This document shows positions 1 to 8,386 of a DNA stretch of 15,867 nt, one piece after another. This DNA is from Gammaproteobacteria bacterium (GTDB lineage: Bacteria > Pseudomonadota > Gammaproteobacteria > Pseudomonadales > Pseudohongiellaceae): assembly GCA_003451715.1 (NCBI GenBank), contig DMJN01000213.1, positions 1 through 15,867 of the forward strand. Direction: 5' to 3'. The translations under genes and the position numbers were made by a program. Positions within the stretch are counted from its first letter, which is position 1; every line of letters begins with the position of its first letter. Under the pieces are notes generated by a model. That model worked only from the letters and a program-made list of their open reading frames with translations. It searched no databases and was not told the DNA's origin.

Positions 1-1458
1 CACTCTATCGGTTATGTGTCAGAGATCAATCGTGAGGAACTCGATCAGTTAAGCGATGGTGAGCGGGAAAATTATGGTGGCACTAATCACATCGGCAAAA
101 CGGGTATCGAACGGACCTACGAAAATCTGCTGCATGGCACAGTTGGCTACGAGATAGTCGAGAAAAACAACAGGGGTCAGGTTATGCGGTACCTGGATAG
201 TACCGATCCGGTGGCCGGTAAAAACCTTACCCTGCATATGGACGCACAGTTGCAGGTTGCAGCAGAAGCGGCGCTCGGTGAGTTTCGAGGGGCAGTGGTT
301 GCTATCGACACCACTACCGGCGGTGTGCTCGCCATGGTGAGTAAACCGGGATTTAATCCCAATCTGTTCGTCACTGGCATTAGCAGCAAAGACTACAGTG
401 TGTTAGTTACCGACGAAGTTAATACACCGCTGTTTGATCGGACCACCAATCCCTACCCGCCGGGCTCCACAATAAAGCCATTTCTGGGGCTTGGAGGATT
501 ACACAATGGCCTGGTTGATTATGAATTTGCCATCGAAGACCCGGGGTACTTCAGGCTCCCCGGCGTGTCTTATCGTTGGGGAGACTATACGCTGAGAACA
601 GCCATTGGTGGCGGCCATGGGCATACCGATCTACTCAAAGCCATTTACCAATCCTGTGATACTTTCTTCTACGATCTTGGTAATCGCATGGGCATCGATG
701 TCATCCATGACTTCATGAGCATGTTTGGATTCGGCGAAAACTTCGCTCTCGATATAGCCTATGCACGAACCGGAGTGCTGCCCTCGCGGGAATGGAAAAT
801 GTCGAGTAGAGGAGAACCCTGGTACCCGGGAGATACCATTAATTCTTCTATCGGGCAGGGTTATATGTGGGCGACGCCACTACAACTCGCCACGGCCACT
901 TCGATTATCGCCAACCAGGGACGTGTAGTGCAGCCGCGCATGCTCAAGTCGATAGATGGTGTAGAGTATGCGCCGTTGATGGAAAATTCTGTTCCGGATG
1001 TCATGGTCAACGATCCGGACTACTGGCGATACATGGAAGAAGCGATGACTATGGTTGTACACCGGCCCTACTCTGAAGTATTTCGAGACTACGGTACGGC
1101 TTTCGAAGCCATTGCGATGGCAGATAGGGATATACCCTACAAGATGGCCGGTAAGTCCGGGTCGGCGCAGGTGGTTGGCATAAGCCAGGACATTCTATCC
1201 AGTACCGATATCGTGGTCTCGGACCTGAATAAGGACCATGGCCTGTTTATCTCATTTGCTCCTGCACAGAACCCCCATATCGAGCCCCAGATTGCCGTCG
1301 CCGTATTCGTGGAGAACGGTGAGCACGGTAGTAGCATCGCAGGGCCCATCGCCAAACAGGTGATCGACGCCTATTTGCTGGACATTCTCGAGCTGGATTT
1401 CGTCGCCATGGAACAGAATACTGGCCCGGACACACTGCTTAGCGATATCAATGAATAA
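1..1458 (+). CDS. mrdA: Penicillin-binding protein 2 (elongation-specific transpeptidase), 5' end missing
   Basis: PBP2 is the D,D-transpeptidase of the elongasome. It cross-links new side-wall peptidoglycan in the periplasm together with RodA. The frame is open from base 1 (HSIGY...), so the N-terminal anchor and the first part of the dimerisation domain lie outside the window; the GTG at 16 is internal, not a start. Visible landmarks are IGKTGIE and LHGTVGYE of the PBP2 head region, the acyl-serine motif PPGSTIKP (Ser codon 466-468, Lys 475-477), the second motif SCDTFFY (from 652; SxD, as in E. coli PBP2) and the third motif KSGSAQV (from 1153; KSGTAQ in E. coli). Similarity runs along the whole length, including YPGDTINSSIGQGY. 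The gene overlaps rodA by 8 nt, the usual mrdA-mrdB arrangement. Identification is firm. Only the missing start is unknown. Confidence 0.96.
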   Translation, partial: HSIGYVSEINREELDQLSDGERENYGGTNHIGKTGIERTYENLLHGTVGYEIVEKNNRGQVMRYLDSTDPVAGKNLTLHMDAQLQVAAEAALGEFRGAVVAIDTTTGGVLAMVSKPGFNPNLFVTGISSKDYSVLVTDEVNTPLFDRTTNPYPPGSTIKPFLGLGGLHNGLVDYEFAIEDPGYFRLPGVSYRWGDYTLRTAIGGGHGHTDLLKAIYQSCDTFFYDLGNRMGIDVIHDFMSMFGFGENFALDIAYARTGVLPSREWKMSSRGEPWYPGDTINSSIGQGYMWATPLQLATATSIIANQGRVVQPRMLKSIDGVEYAPLMENSVPDVMVNDPDYWRYMEEAMTMVVHRPYSEVFRDYGTAFEAIAMADRDIPYKMAGKSGSAQVVGISQDILSSTDIVVSDLNKDHGLFISFAPAQNPHIEPQIAVAVFVENGEHGSSIAGPIAKQVIDAYLLDILELDFVAMEQNTGPDTLLSDINE

Positions 1459-2599
1459 TCAGGACTTCGTTCGTCAATCCACCGGATTTCACTCTCAAGG
1501 TATTCGATCCCGAGCAATCTGGCGGCACATCCATATCGACCCACCCTTGTTGGTGGGACTGGTCCTGCTGTGCTGCTTCGGCCTGTTTGTGCTGTACAGC
1601 GCCAACGATAGCAACGTAGAAGTGGTGCAGAGACAGGCCCTCGGCATGTTGGTCGGGCTGGTGGTGATGTTTATCGTTTCCCAATTCAATGTGCACTTCT
1701 ATCGCAGTTGGGCACCTTCGGCCTATGCTGCCGGGCTTGGATTGCTGGCGCTGGTGCTTGCCATTGGCGTGGAAGAGAACGGCGCGAAGAGCTGGATTGA
1801 CCTGCCGGGCCTGCCCAGCTTTCAACCTTCAGAGATTATGAAGATAGTGGTGCCACTGTTAATGGCCTGGTACCTGGCGAGTCGTCCACTGCCACCGCGA
1901 TTCAAGCACCTGTTCTGGTCTGTCGCCATAATCCTGCTGCCGACCGCCCTGATTATCATGCAGAACGACACCGGCACAGCAATCATGGTGGCCATGTCGG
2001 GTGTGTTCGTCGTGCTATTGGCAGGTATCCGCTGGCGCATTGTCATCGCAGGATTCGTTGCCCTGCTGGTAGCCTCGCCAGCCTGGTACCTGTTCCTGGC
2101 TCAGGAACACCAGCAGAACAGGATACTCACCTTCTTCAATCCATACCGGGACCCGACTGGGGCGGGGTATAACATAATCCAGTCGCAGATAGCGATCGGC
2201 TCCGGGGGCGTGGTTGGCAAGGGTTATGGAAACGGCGCTCAGTCGCACCTGGATTTTATCCCCGAGAGTAATACGGACTTTATTTTCGCCGTGCTGGCGG
2301 AGGAGTTTGGGTTGTTGGGAGTGTTGTTCCTCATTAGTCTTTATCTGTTTGTGCTGGTGCGTGGTGTCTATATCGCCTACTTGGCCAAAGACATGTTCAG
2401 TAGACTGTTGGCGGGTAGTATTACGCTGACGTTTTTCTTCTATGTATTCGTAAACATGGCTATGGTGTCCGGTTTATTGCCGGTAATCGGACTGCCACTG
2501 CCGCTGATCAGTCGTGGCGGTACTGCCATCGTGACACTCTTTATCGGATTTGGCCTGCTGATGTCCATTCAAACCCATGGTCGCAAACAGCCGGCCTAA
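1451..2599 (+). CDS. rodA: RodA, SEDS-family peptidoglycan glycosyltransferase
   Basis: RodA polymerises lipid II into glycan strands in the inner membrane and works as a complex with PBP2, encoded just upstream. The 382-residue product is close to the E. coli length (370) and is a multi-span membrane protein. Family signatures are FQPSEIMK (Glu128), QNDTGTA (about 172), GAGYNIIQSQIAIGSGG (about 237-253), FIPESNTDFIFAVLAEE with the essential Asp276, and the C-terminal LPLPLISRGGTA. Glu128 and Asp276 sit 14 residues after E. coli Glu114 and Asp262, so the spacing is kept. The ATG at 1451 lies inside the end of mrdA (ATGAATAA) and no clear Shine-Dalgarno precedes it. That suggests translational coupling with PBP2 (inference). 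The N-terminus is slightly longer than in E. coli. Confidence 0.95.
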   Translation: MNNQDFVRQSTGFHSQGIRSRAIWRHIHIDPPLLVGLVLLCCFGLFVLYSANDSNVEVVQRQALGMLVGLVVMFIVSQFNVHFYRSWAPSAYAAGLGLLALVLAIGVEENGAKSWIDLPGLPSFQPSEIMKIVVPLLMAWYLASRPLPPRFKHLFWSVAIILLPTALIIMQNDTGTAIMVAMSGVFVVLLAGIRWRIVIAGFVALLVASPAWYLFLAQEHQQNRILTFFNPYRDPTGAGYNIIQSQIAIGSGGVVGKGYGNGAQSHLDFIPESNTDFIFAVLAEEFGLLGVLFLISLYLFVLVRGVYIAYLAKDMFSRLLAGSITLTFFFYVFVNMAMVSGLLPVIGLPLPLISRGGTAIVTLFIGFGLLMSIQTHGRKQPA

Positions 2600-2769
2600 C
2601 TGATTGATATTCTTTAACTATTTAGCTATCTGTTCAAATAATCTAACTATCTCACCGAAATTTTCCGACTGAATCCGTCCTGACTCGCTGCTGGTGCTAA
2701 AAAATTTAACAAATTGGACGCTAAGTAACTAAATATTCTGGGTTTTCTTGATAAGCAGGACTGTTGACC
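2600..2769 (+). other. AT-rich spacer between rodA and rlpA; position where mltB is absent
   Basis: This 170-nt gap is clearly richer in A and T than its neighbours and holds no convincing ORF. In Pseudomonas-type clusters the soluble or membrane lytic transglycosylase gene mltB/sltB1 lies between rodA and rlpA; here there is none. A possible -35 TTGATA at 2604-2609 has only a poor -10 (TATCTG, 2627-2632) 17 nt downstream, so I would not call a promoter. The Shine-Dalgarno for rlpA (GCAGGA, 2755-2760) is at the right end. A promoter for rlpA-dacA in this spacer is plausible but not demonstrated. Confidence 0.5.
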
Positions 2770-3630
2770 ATGAAGCGGATACTGATCAGGTGTGGATGGC
2801 TGGGTGTGGCGGCGCTGCTGCTGGCCGCTTGTGGTTCGACACGCCCAGCTTCGACAGCAAACTCTGGCCGTTACAGTATTCAGCAGGATCGAGCGCCCAC
2901 CGGTGCTGTGGATATTGCCGCTATTCCGGAAGTCATACCGGTACCGATCAGCCGTACCATGGCGGGAAACAGGAGTCCCTACACCGTGCTTGGCAAGACT
3001 TACCGTGTACTGCCCACCGAGGAGGGTTATCGGGAACGAGGCGTGGCGTCCTGGTATGGTGAGAAATTTCATGGCCACAAAACCTCAAATGGTGAAGTCT
3101 TCGATATGTACCAGGTCTCGGCGGCTCACAAGTCGCTGCCAATTCCCAGTTTCCTGAGGGTGACCAATCTGGATAACAATCGCAGTATTGTTGTCAGAGT
3201 AAATGACAGGGGGCCATTTCATGGCGATCGCATTGCCGATCTGTCCTACGCGGCAGCCCTGAAACTGGGATACGCGGACCGTGGCACTGCCAGAGTCCAA
3301 CTGGAGTCGATAGTGGCATCCGGTGCACAACTGGACAGAGCCGTCGCGCGTAATGAATCATCCAATGTGGCTGCGCTACGAGTTTCTGGCGGCGGCGATA
3401 AGTATTTACAGGTGGGAGCTTTCTCGGAATTCGGCACTGCACGACGGGTATCGGACAGATTGCGGGACATCACCAGCCGTCCGGTATTTATCCGCTCAGT
3501 AAATAGCCCATCCAGCGGGACTCTGCATCGTGTACGGATTGGTCCGGTGAATGATCCGGGTGAAATCAGGCGGCTCACACAAAGTGTGGTTGCTGCTGAC
3601 CTGGGAAGCCCGTACACTGTTACAGAGTAG
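2770..3630 (+). CDS. rlpA: RlpA, septal-ring lytic transglycosylase lipoprotein
   Basis: RlpA is an outer-membrane lipoprotein that cleaves peptidoglycan strands lacking stem peptides and is drawn to the septum by its SPOR domain. I start at ATG 2770 (MKRILIRCGW...) rather than TTG 2764, because a GCAGGA ribosome site lies 9 nt upstream and the lipobox follows correctly: LLAAC with the lipid-modified Cys21. Residues 91-170 form the RlpA-type double-psi beta-barrel (GVASWYGEKFHG, SNGEVFDM, SAAHKSLP, VNDRGPF). Glu109, His120 and Asp146 match in spacing the catalytic Glu120, His131 and Asp157 known for P. aeruginosa RlpA, so activity is expected. Residues about 210-286 are a SPOR domain (YLQVGAF ... 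VRIGPV). The product is 286 residues. It sits between rodA and dacA, as in related genomes. Confidence 0.94.
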   Translation: MKRILIRCGWLGVAALLLAACGSTRPASTANSGRYSIQQDRAPTGAVDIAAIPEVIPVPISRTMAGNRSPYTVLGKTYRVLPTEEGYRERGVASWYGEKFHGHKTSNGEVFDMYQVSAAHKSLPIPSFLRVTNLDNNRSIVVRVNDRGPFHGDRIADLSYAAALKLGYADRGTARVQLESIVASGAQLDRAVARNESSNVAALRVSGGGDKYLQVGAFSEFGTARRVSDRLRDITSRPVFIRSVNSPSSGTLHRVRIGPVNDPGEIRRLTQSVVAADLGSPYTVTE

Positions 3631-3721
3631 TAAGCACATCCTATGATTTCATCGTTGATTCGCCACCTCTCAGTTCGACACAGCCGCTAATTCGTCACTA
3701 AGCTTTAAAACGGAATTCTTT

Positions 3722-4906
3722 ATGTCACTAAAGAACGCAACATCTCTTCTATCAGCGAATCTGCATGGAATCCTGTCGTTACTGCTCTTTTCAAGTAACC
3801 TGGCAGTAGCCCAGGTCATCATTCCCCGTGCTCCGGATGTGGCGGCCACCAGTTATATTCTGCTGGACGCCAAGACCGGTCATATAATCGTCGAGGAGAA
3901 TGCCGACGAGCCTTTACCGCCCGCCAGCCTGACCAAGATCATGACGGCCTACATCGCTGTTGAAGAAATTCTGAATGGCAATCTCGGACTCAACGATGAG
4001 GTGCATATCAGCGAAAAAGCCTGGCGTATGGAAGGTTCCAAGATGTTTGTCGGCGTGAATACACAGGTCAGTGTCGAAGACTTGCTACGTGGCATCATTA
4101 TTCAATCCGGCAATGACGCCAGCGTGGCAATCGCCGAACACATTGCCGGTAGCGAAGATGCCTTCGCTGACATGATGAACCAGTACGGCGAAGTGCTGGG
4201 TATGTCGAATAGTTTCTTTATGAATGCCAGTGGCCTGGATACTGAGCTTTATTACAACACCATGTCGGCACGAGATCTGGCGACCCTTGCTACAGCTAGC
4301 ATCAACAGGCATGCGGATTACTATCCGATCTATGCCGAGCGCGAATTTACCTATAATGATATTCGTCAGGCCAATCGTAATACGCTGCTGTTTCGTGATC
4401 GCAATATCGATGGAATGAAGACTGGTTGGACGGATGCGGCTGGATTCTGCCTGGTTGCTTCGGCTGAACGAGATGGCATGCGCCTCATTTCTGTTGTCAT
4501 GGGCACAGCCAGTGAAGATGCCCGAGCCATTGAAACCCAGAAACTGCTCACCTATGGATTTCGTTATTTCGAGACTCACAAGCTGTATGACTCGAATCAA
4601 ATTCTGACCAATGTGCCAGTCTGGTCTGGAGAACAAAACGCCGTGGATCTGGGTATCGAGCAGGAAGTCTATGTGACGATTCCCCGTGGCCAGGCCGATT
4701 CGATGACTGCTACTGTCGACGTGGATGAGGTTATCCGGGCACCCCTGGATAACGGTCAGATTATGGGTGTGGTCAATGTAGTGCTCGATAATGACATTAT
4801 TTTCCGAGGCGATGTGATTACCATGGAGGAAGTTGAGCAGGGCGGTATGCTGAAACGATTTGTGGACTGGTTATCACTGTTCTTCAGCAATCTGTTTTCT
4901 GGTTAA
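3722..4906 (+). CDS. dacA: D-alanyl-D-alanine carboxypeptidase (PBP5/6 type)
   Basis: A class C low-molecular-mass PBP, serine peptidase family S11, that removes the terminal D-Ala from peptidoglycan pentapeptides in the periplasm. The 394-residue product has a Sec signal peptide (hydrophobic GILSLLLF, likely cleavage after AVA, about residue 30). All three active-site motifs are intact: SLTK with Ser69 and Lys72, SGN with Ser129, and KTG at Lys233 (DGMKTGWT). A beta-sandwich domain follows. The C-terminus (KRFVDWLSLFFSNLFSG) is an amphipathic helix of the type that tethers PBP5 to the outer face of the inner membrane. The 91-nt gap from rlpA shows no clear terminator or promoter. The start is ATG 3722, with a weak GGA about 9 nt upstream. 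ybeD follows after 14 nt. Confidence 0.95.
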   Translation: MSLKNATSLLSANLHGILSLLLFSSNLAVAQVIIPRAPDVAATSYILLDAKTGHIIVEENADEPLPPASLTKIMTAYIAVEEILNGNLGLNDEVHISEKAWRMEGSKMFVGVNTQVSVEDLLRGIIIQSGNDASVAIAEHIAGSEDAFADMMNQYGEVLGMSNSFFMNASGLDTELYYNTMSARDLATLATASINRHADYYPIYAEREFTYNDIRQANRNTLLFRDRNIDGMKTGWTDAAGFCLVASAERDGMRLISVVMGTASEDARAIETQKLLTYGFRYFETHKLYDSNQILTNVPVWSGEQNAVDLGIEQEVYVTIPRGQADSMTATVDVDEVIRAPLDNGQIMGVVNVVLDNDIIFRGDVITMEEVEQGGMLKRFVDWLSLFFSNLFSG

Positions 4907-4920
4907 GCTAAGCTGATCCT

Positions 4921-5208
4921 ATGTCCAAGGCAGCGGAGCCCGGTGATCAAGCAGCACCGAAGATAGAATTCCCCTGTCTGTACCCGATCAAGATTATTGG
5001 GAAAGCAGCAGAAAATTTTCAGGAACAGGTAATTGCCGTTGTTGAAAGACATACCGGCAAAATCACCGAAGGTCTCATTAAGGTGCGTCCCAGTCGCCAG
5101 AATAATTACCTCTCGGTCACGGTAACTATCGACGCCACGGGCGAGGATCAGCTGCAGGAAATATTTCAGGATCTTAAACAAATTGCAGACGTCAAGATGG
5201 CGCTCTAG
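4921..5208 (+). CDS. ybeD: YbeD / DUF493 (UPF0250) family small protein
   Basis: A 95-residue cytosolic protein of the YbeD family (87 residues in E. coli). It has an ACT-like ferredoxin fold, and its biochemical role is not established. Features seen are an N-terminal extension, then [22 protein letters not shown], the conserved [18 protein letters not shown] strand region and a C-terminal [18 protein letters not shown] helix-strand. The family is almost always found between dacA and lipB, as here, so a link to lipoate or envelope work has been suggested only by position. It starts 14 nt after dacA and ends one base before the likely GTG start of lipB. Co-transcription is therefore expected. 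Confidence 0.92.
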   Translation: MSKAAEPGDQAAPKIEFPCLYPIKIIGKAAENFQEQVIAVVERHTGKITEGLIKVRPSRQNNYLSVTVTIDATGEDQLQEIFQDLKQIADVKMAL

Positions 5209-5209
5209 G

Positions 5210-5911
5210 GTGCTGCTGGAGGATTACCAGTGGTTCCGGGCGCTGCCTGCTCCCTCCAGTAAAAATAATCTAGCTTGCCTCATCGTTAGAAGGTTGGGTC
5301 TGCAGGACTATGAACCGATCTGGCAATCGATGCGCTATCTGGCACAGCAGGCTAAACACAAAGGCAATACCGATAGGGCCGATGAGATCTGGTTACTCAG
5401 CCACAAGCCGGTTTATACCCAGGGTCAGGCGGGCAAGGCAGAACATATTCTCGATCCCGGAAAAATTCCTGTGGTACAGATCGACCGAGGCGGGCAGGTC
5501 ACCTACCATGGGCCCGGGCAACTGGTGGTCTATCTGTTAATCGATGTCAGGCGGCGCAAGCTGGGGGTTCGTGCGCTGGTTGACCTGCTTGAGAATGCCC
5601 TGCTAGCTACACTGCAGAGCTATGGGATTGCGGCAGCCACTCGCCCAAAGGCCCCCGGAGTCTACGTGAATGATGCTAAAATAGCTGCTTTGGGATTACG
5701 CATTAAAAATGGCTGGAGCTATCACGGACTCAGCCTCAATGTGAACATGGATCTCTCACCATTTGCCAATATCAATCCCTGTGGATTCGAAAATCTGGCG
5801 GTTACCCAGATGGCAGACTTGGTGGATGAGAAAGACTTGCTTCTACAGAAAGTCAGCAGAGCCCTGTGCAATAAACTCCTTACCGAATTGGGTTATTTCG
5901 AGTACTACTAA
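5210..5911 (+). CDS. lipB: Octanoyl-[ACP]:protein N-octanoyltransferase LipB
   Basis: LipB moves the octanoyl group from acyl carrier protein onto the lipoyl domains of 2-oxoacid dehydrogenases and the glycine cleavage H protein, the first step of lipoate synthesis. Seen are [92 protein letters not shown] and INPCG. Cys191 and Lys157, numbered from GTG 5210, are 34 residues apart like E. coli Cys169 and Lys135, so the active site is complete. The start is uncertain: GTG 5210 directly follows the ybeD stop (TAGGGTG) and has no good ribosome site, while TTG 5183 has AGGA 11 nt upstream but overlaps ybeD by 26 nt. Either start gives a longer N-terminus than E. coli. The product is about 233 residues. 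lipA follows after 18 nt. Confidence 0.95.
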   Translation: MLLEDYQWFRALPAPSSKNNLACLIVRRLGLQDYEPIWQSMRYLAQQAKHKGNTDRADEIWLLSHKPVYTQGQAGKAEHILDPGKIPVVQIDRGGQVTYHGPGQLVVYLLIDVRRRKLGVRALVDLLENALLATLQSYGIAAATRPKAPGVYVNDAKIAALGLRIKNGWSYHGLSLNVNMDLSPFANINPCGFENLAVTQMADLVDEKDLLLQKVSRALCNKLLTELGYFEYY

Positions 5912-5929
5912 TCAAGGTGACTGTTTCTT

Positions 5930-6895
5930 ATGGCTGAACGCGATCGGCGCAACATATTGGTAGAGGGAGAAAAACTCCGCGGCGCTGATAAAGTGCGTCG
6001 CATTCCGGTTAAGGTAATCCCTACCACAGACCTGCCAGCCAAACCCGATTGGATCAGAGTAAAAATTCCGACCTCACCGAAAATAAAGCATATCAAGCAG
6101 AAGCTCAGGTATCACAACTTAGCTTCGGTCTGTGAAGAAGCATCCTGTCCTAATCTCGACGAATGCTTCAGCAACGGTACTGCTACCTTCATGATAATGG
6201 GCAAGATATGCACGCGCAGGTGTCCATTTTGCGATGTCGCCCACGGCAAACCCAAACCACTGGACCCGGCCGAACCAACCGCGCTAGCGGAAGCCATCAT
6301 GGAAATGGGCTTGAGCTATGTGGTGATCACTTCCGTGGATAGAGACGACTTGAAGGATAGCGGCGCACAGCATTTCGCTCATTGCATTTCAGAGACTCGT
6401 CGCTGCAATCCACAAATCCAGGTAGAAATACTGGTACCGGATTTTCGCGGCCGCATGGAAAATGCTCTGGATATTCTCCAGCAGACACCACCGGATGTGT
6501 TTAATCATAATCTGGAGACTGTCCCGCGCTTGTATAAACAAGCACGACCTGGAGCCGACTACCAATGGTCATTGGATTTACTGGCAGCCTACAAAGCTCG
6601 GTGGCCTGAAATCATGACTAAATCCGGCTTAATGCTGGGATTGGGAGAGACTATCGAAGAAGTCAGGTGGGTGTTGCAAGACCTGCGCAAGCATCGGGTC
6701 GATATGGTTACGCTGGGTCAGTATCTCCAACCGAGCAAACAGCACCTCAGGGTAGAACGATTCGTGGATCCCACAGAATTCGACGAGTTACGAGAGTTTG
6801 GTGAACAACTCGGATTTACACACATAGCCAGCGGTCCGCTGGTGAGGTCCTCCTACCATGCCGACAGACAGGCTCATGGCGAAATCATCACCTGA
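5930..6895 (+). CDS. lipA: Lipoyl synthase LipA (radical SAM)
   Basis: LipA inserts two sulfur atoms into protein-bound octanoyl chains made by LipB, using S-adenosylmethionine and two 4Fe-4S clusters in the cytosol. The auxiliary-cluster motif C-x4-C-x5-C is at Cys68, Cys73 and Cys79 ([13 protein letters not shown]) and the radical SAM motif C-x3-C-x2-C at Cys94, Cys98 and Cys101 (CTRRCPFC). The C-terminal RSSYHA (306-311) carries the conserved serine that ligates the auxiliary cluster. Other family blocks include [45 protein letters not shown] and TLGQYLQPS. The length, 321 residues, matches E. coli. An AAGGTGA ribosome site (5914-5920) lies 9 nt before ATG 5930. All cluster ligands are present, so a working enzyme is expected. 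Confidence 0.97.
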   Translation: MAERDRRNILVEGEKLRGADKVRRIPVKVIPTTDLPAKPDWIRVKIPTSPKIKHIKQKLRYHNLASVCEEASCPNLDECFSNGTATFMIMGKICTRRCPFCDVAHGKPKPLDPAEPTALAEAIMEMGLSYVVITSVDRDDLKDSGAQHFAHCISETRRCNPQIQVEILVPDFRGRMENALDILQQTPPDVFNHNLETVPRLYKQARPGADYQWSLDLLAAYKARWPEIMTKSGLMLGLGETIEEVRWVLQDLRKHRVDMVTLGQYLQPSKQHLRVERFVDPTEFDELREFGEQLGFTHIASGPLVRSSYHADRQAHGEIIT

Positions 6896-6904
6896 ATTAG
6901 AACC

Positions 6905-7645
6905 ATGAAGATCAGCCTTCGACAAATTCTCATCAGTCTGGCTTCCTTGCTGGTTTCAATAGCGACAGTAATCTATATTTCTCAAAATCCAGCGCAGTAT
7001 GGCAGTGAGCCACTACTGTTGAGAGCGTTGATTCTCAATCTTGCAATCCTGGCTGCGTTAGTAGCAGTATTTCCCATCAACCCACTCTTTAATGATAAAC
7101 CTGGCGCCTATGGGCTGGCAGTCTGTCTGCCTGCTATGACCCCGGGATTTTTCTATTTTCTCTTTTTTTTACCAGGACAGGCAGGTGCTGGGATTGCTGC
7201 GGAGCAACTGCAGAGTCAACTGATAACCGATAGCTCCAGCAATGCCATCATCGAAGTAGGATTCCGTTATCCTATCTATACTCCGACTATCTCATTACAG
7301 CACCAGGATATTTTTACCAAACAGGTCAATGTGTTTCTGCGCATGACCGACGCCAACGGTGAAAACTTACTGTATCGTGGCGTACGCTCACGAATTTCAG
7401 GTACGGGACTGAGCGTGGAGGCAACTGTGCAGGGGATGCTGAGCGAGAATACGGGTTATCTGTTTAATCCGATAGCACTGCCGCCTCACCGGGAAACGCA
7501 GGGCCGGGTAGTCTTTATAATCAGTAACCTCGAAGAGGGTACGACATTTTCCGAGGCAGTCGGCAGGGCTAATCAGGCACAGTTCGAGTTAAGAGATCCC
7601 GAAAATGGTCAGCTTTTGCTGGAGTTTCCCCTGAATCGGATTTAA
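6905..7645 (+). CDS. Unrecognised membrane-anchored protein downstream of lipA
   Basis: A 246-residue protein that I do not recognise. Three hydrophobic segments lie at the N-terminus: about residues 6-25 (ILISLASLLVSIATVIYI), 40-58 (LLRALILNLAILAALVAVF region) and 72-93 (AVCLPAMTPGFFYFLFFLP). About 150 soluble residues follow (QLQSQLITDSSSNAIIEVGFRYPIY..., ending LLEFPLNRI), rich in beta-type alternation and probably periplasmic. No catalytic motif is evident. It begins 9 nt after the lipA stop, so it is likely co-transcribed with lipA, and an exported bicupin gene follows after 36 nt. A run of eight T at 7163-7170 lies in membrane segment 3; the frame is intact through it. The ribosome site is weak. 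Function cannot be inferred beyond membrane or envelope location. Confidence 0.75.
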   Translation: MKISLRQILISLASLLVSIATVIYISQNPAQYGSEPLLLRALILNLAILAALVAVFPINPLFNDKPGAYGLAVCLPAMTPGFFYFLFFLPGQAGAGIAAEQLQSQLITDSSSNAIIEVGFRYPIYTPTISLQHQDIFTKQVNVFLRMTDANGENLLYRGVRSRISGTGLSVEATVQGMLSENTGYLFNPIALPPHRETQGRVVFIISNLEEGTTFSEAVGRANQAQFELRDPENGQLLLEFPLNRI

Positions 7646-7681
7646 CCTCTGTTGCCAGCAAATCCAACCATCGGGTGAACC

Positions 7682-8380
7682 ATGCACAAATACAACAAAT
7701 TAGTGAGGCAGACGATGCGTAATTTGGCGCTAATTCTGATTTTGGCACTACTTGCGCTGCTGCCTTCCCTGTCGATTGCACAAGATTTCAGAGACATGAA
7801 GATTGTGCATGTGTTGCAGGAGCCCCGGCATCGAACTGTCCATCACGAAGGCGATGTGTATCTGCTGGACGTGCAGATCAATCCGGGCGATACCTCCTTT
7901 CCCCATCTGCATGACTCGGCAATGATGTTTACTTTTATCAGTAGTGGGCAGGGTCCCGCGTACGGCAGAGTATCGGGTGAAAGTGGCTATGTGGAACGCA
8001 ACTTCACCCACGCGGTGTCCAATGCCGGACCCAATTTGTTGCGTATCCTCGTTATGTCAAATTACGGTCCAGGCTTGTCGGACCTGTCATCGGGAAGGCC
8101 AACCGGCATCAGCGCCGAACCAAGCTACGAAAATGAATGGTTTCGCTCCTATCGGATCAGCCTTCAGACGGGTGAGGAAACCGTATCTCAAACCCATGTC
8201 AATCCCACTGTGGTAATTCAAGTGACGGAAGGGAAGGTTCATGTCAGTCGCACCGACGGCATCACGGAAGAGCTGGCAGCGATGGGCGACTGGACGTGGC
8301 GAGACCCAGAGAGTGCCTTCACACTCAAGAACATGGGCAGAACCGAAGTAGAGGTAGTCGTCAACGAGGCCAGGCTGTAG
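7682..8380 (+). CDS. Exported double-cupin (bicupin) protein
   Basis: A 232-residue protein with an N-terminal signal sequence (NLALILILALLALLPSLSIAQ, cleavage near residue 33), so a periplasmic or secreted product. Two consecutive cupin-like halves can be read. The first contains INPGDTSFPHLHDS with His75 and His77, and later FTHAVSN with His110, which could hold a metal; the usual cupin Glu after the HxH is not in place. The second (about 150-232) has TGEETVSQTHVNPTVVIQVTEGKVHV and GDWTWRDP, keeps the fold pattern but has lost most metal ligands. ATG 7682 gives a longer signal n-region (MHKYNK...). ATG 7715 (MRNLAL...), preceded by a GAGG-like site, is an equally good start. The gene lies 36 nt behind the unknown membrane protein. 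Substrate unknown. Confidence 0.78.
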   Translation: MHKYNKLVRQTMRNLALILILALLALLPSLSIAQDFRDMKIVHVLQEPRHRTVHHEGDVYLLDVQINPGDTSFPHLHDSAMMFTFISSGQGPAYGRVSGESGYVERNFTHAVSNAGPNLLRILVMSNYGPGLSDLSSGRPTGISAEPSYENEWFRSYRISLQTGEETVSQTHVNPTVVIQVTEGKVHVSRTDGITEELAAMGDWTWRDPESAFTLKNMGRTEVEVVVNEARL

Positions 8381-8386
8381 CAATAG

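Noticed and set aside
2647..3078. 143-codon ORF on the - strand
   Set aside because: It mostly covers rlpA in antisense; the part in the AT-rich spacer alone has no coding character.
4085..4636. 183-codon ORF on the - strand
   Set aside because: Antisense to dacA across its SGN and KTG motifs; composition is a mirror of the real gene.
8381..8386. Terminator between the cupin gene and the convergent remnant
   Set aside because: Only six bases separate the two stops and no stem with a T-run is visible on either side.
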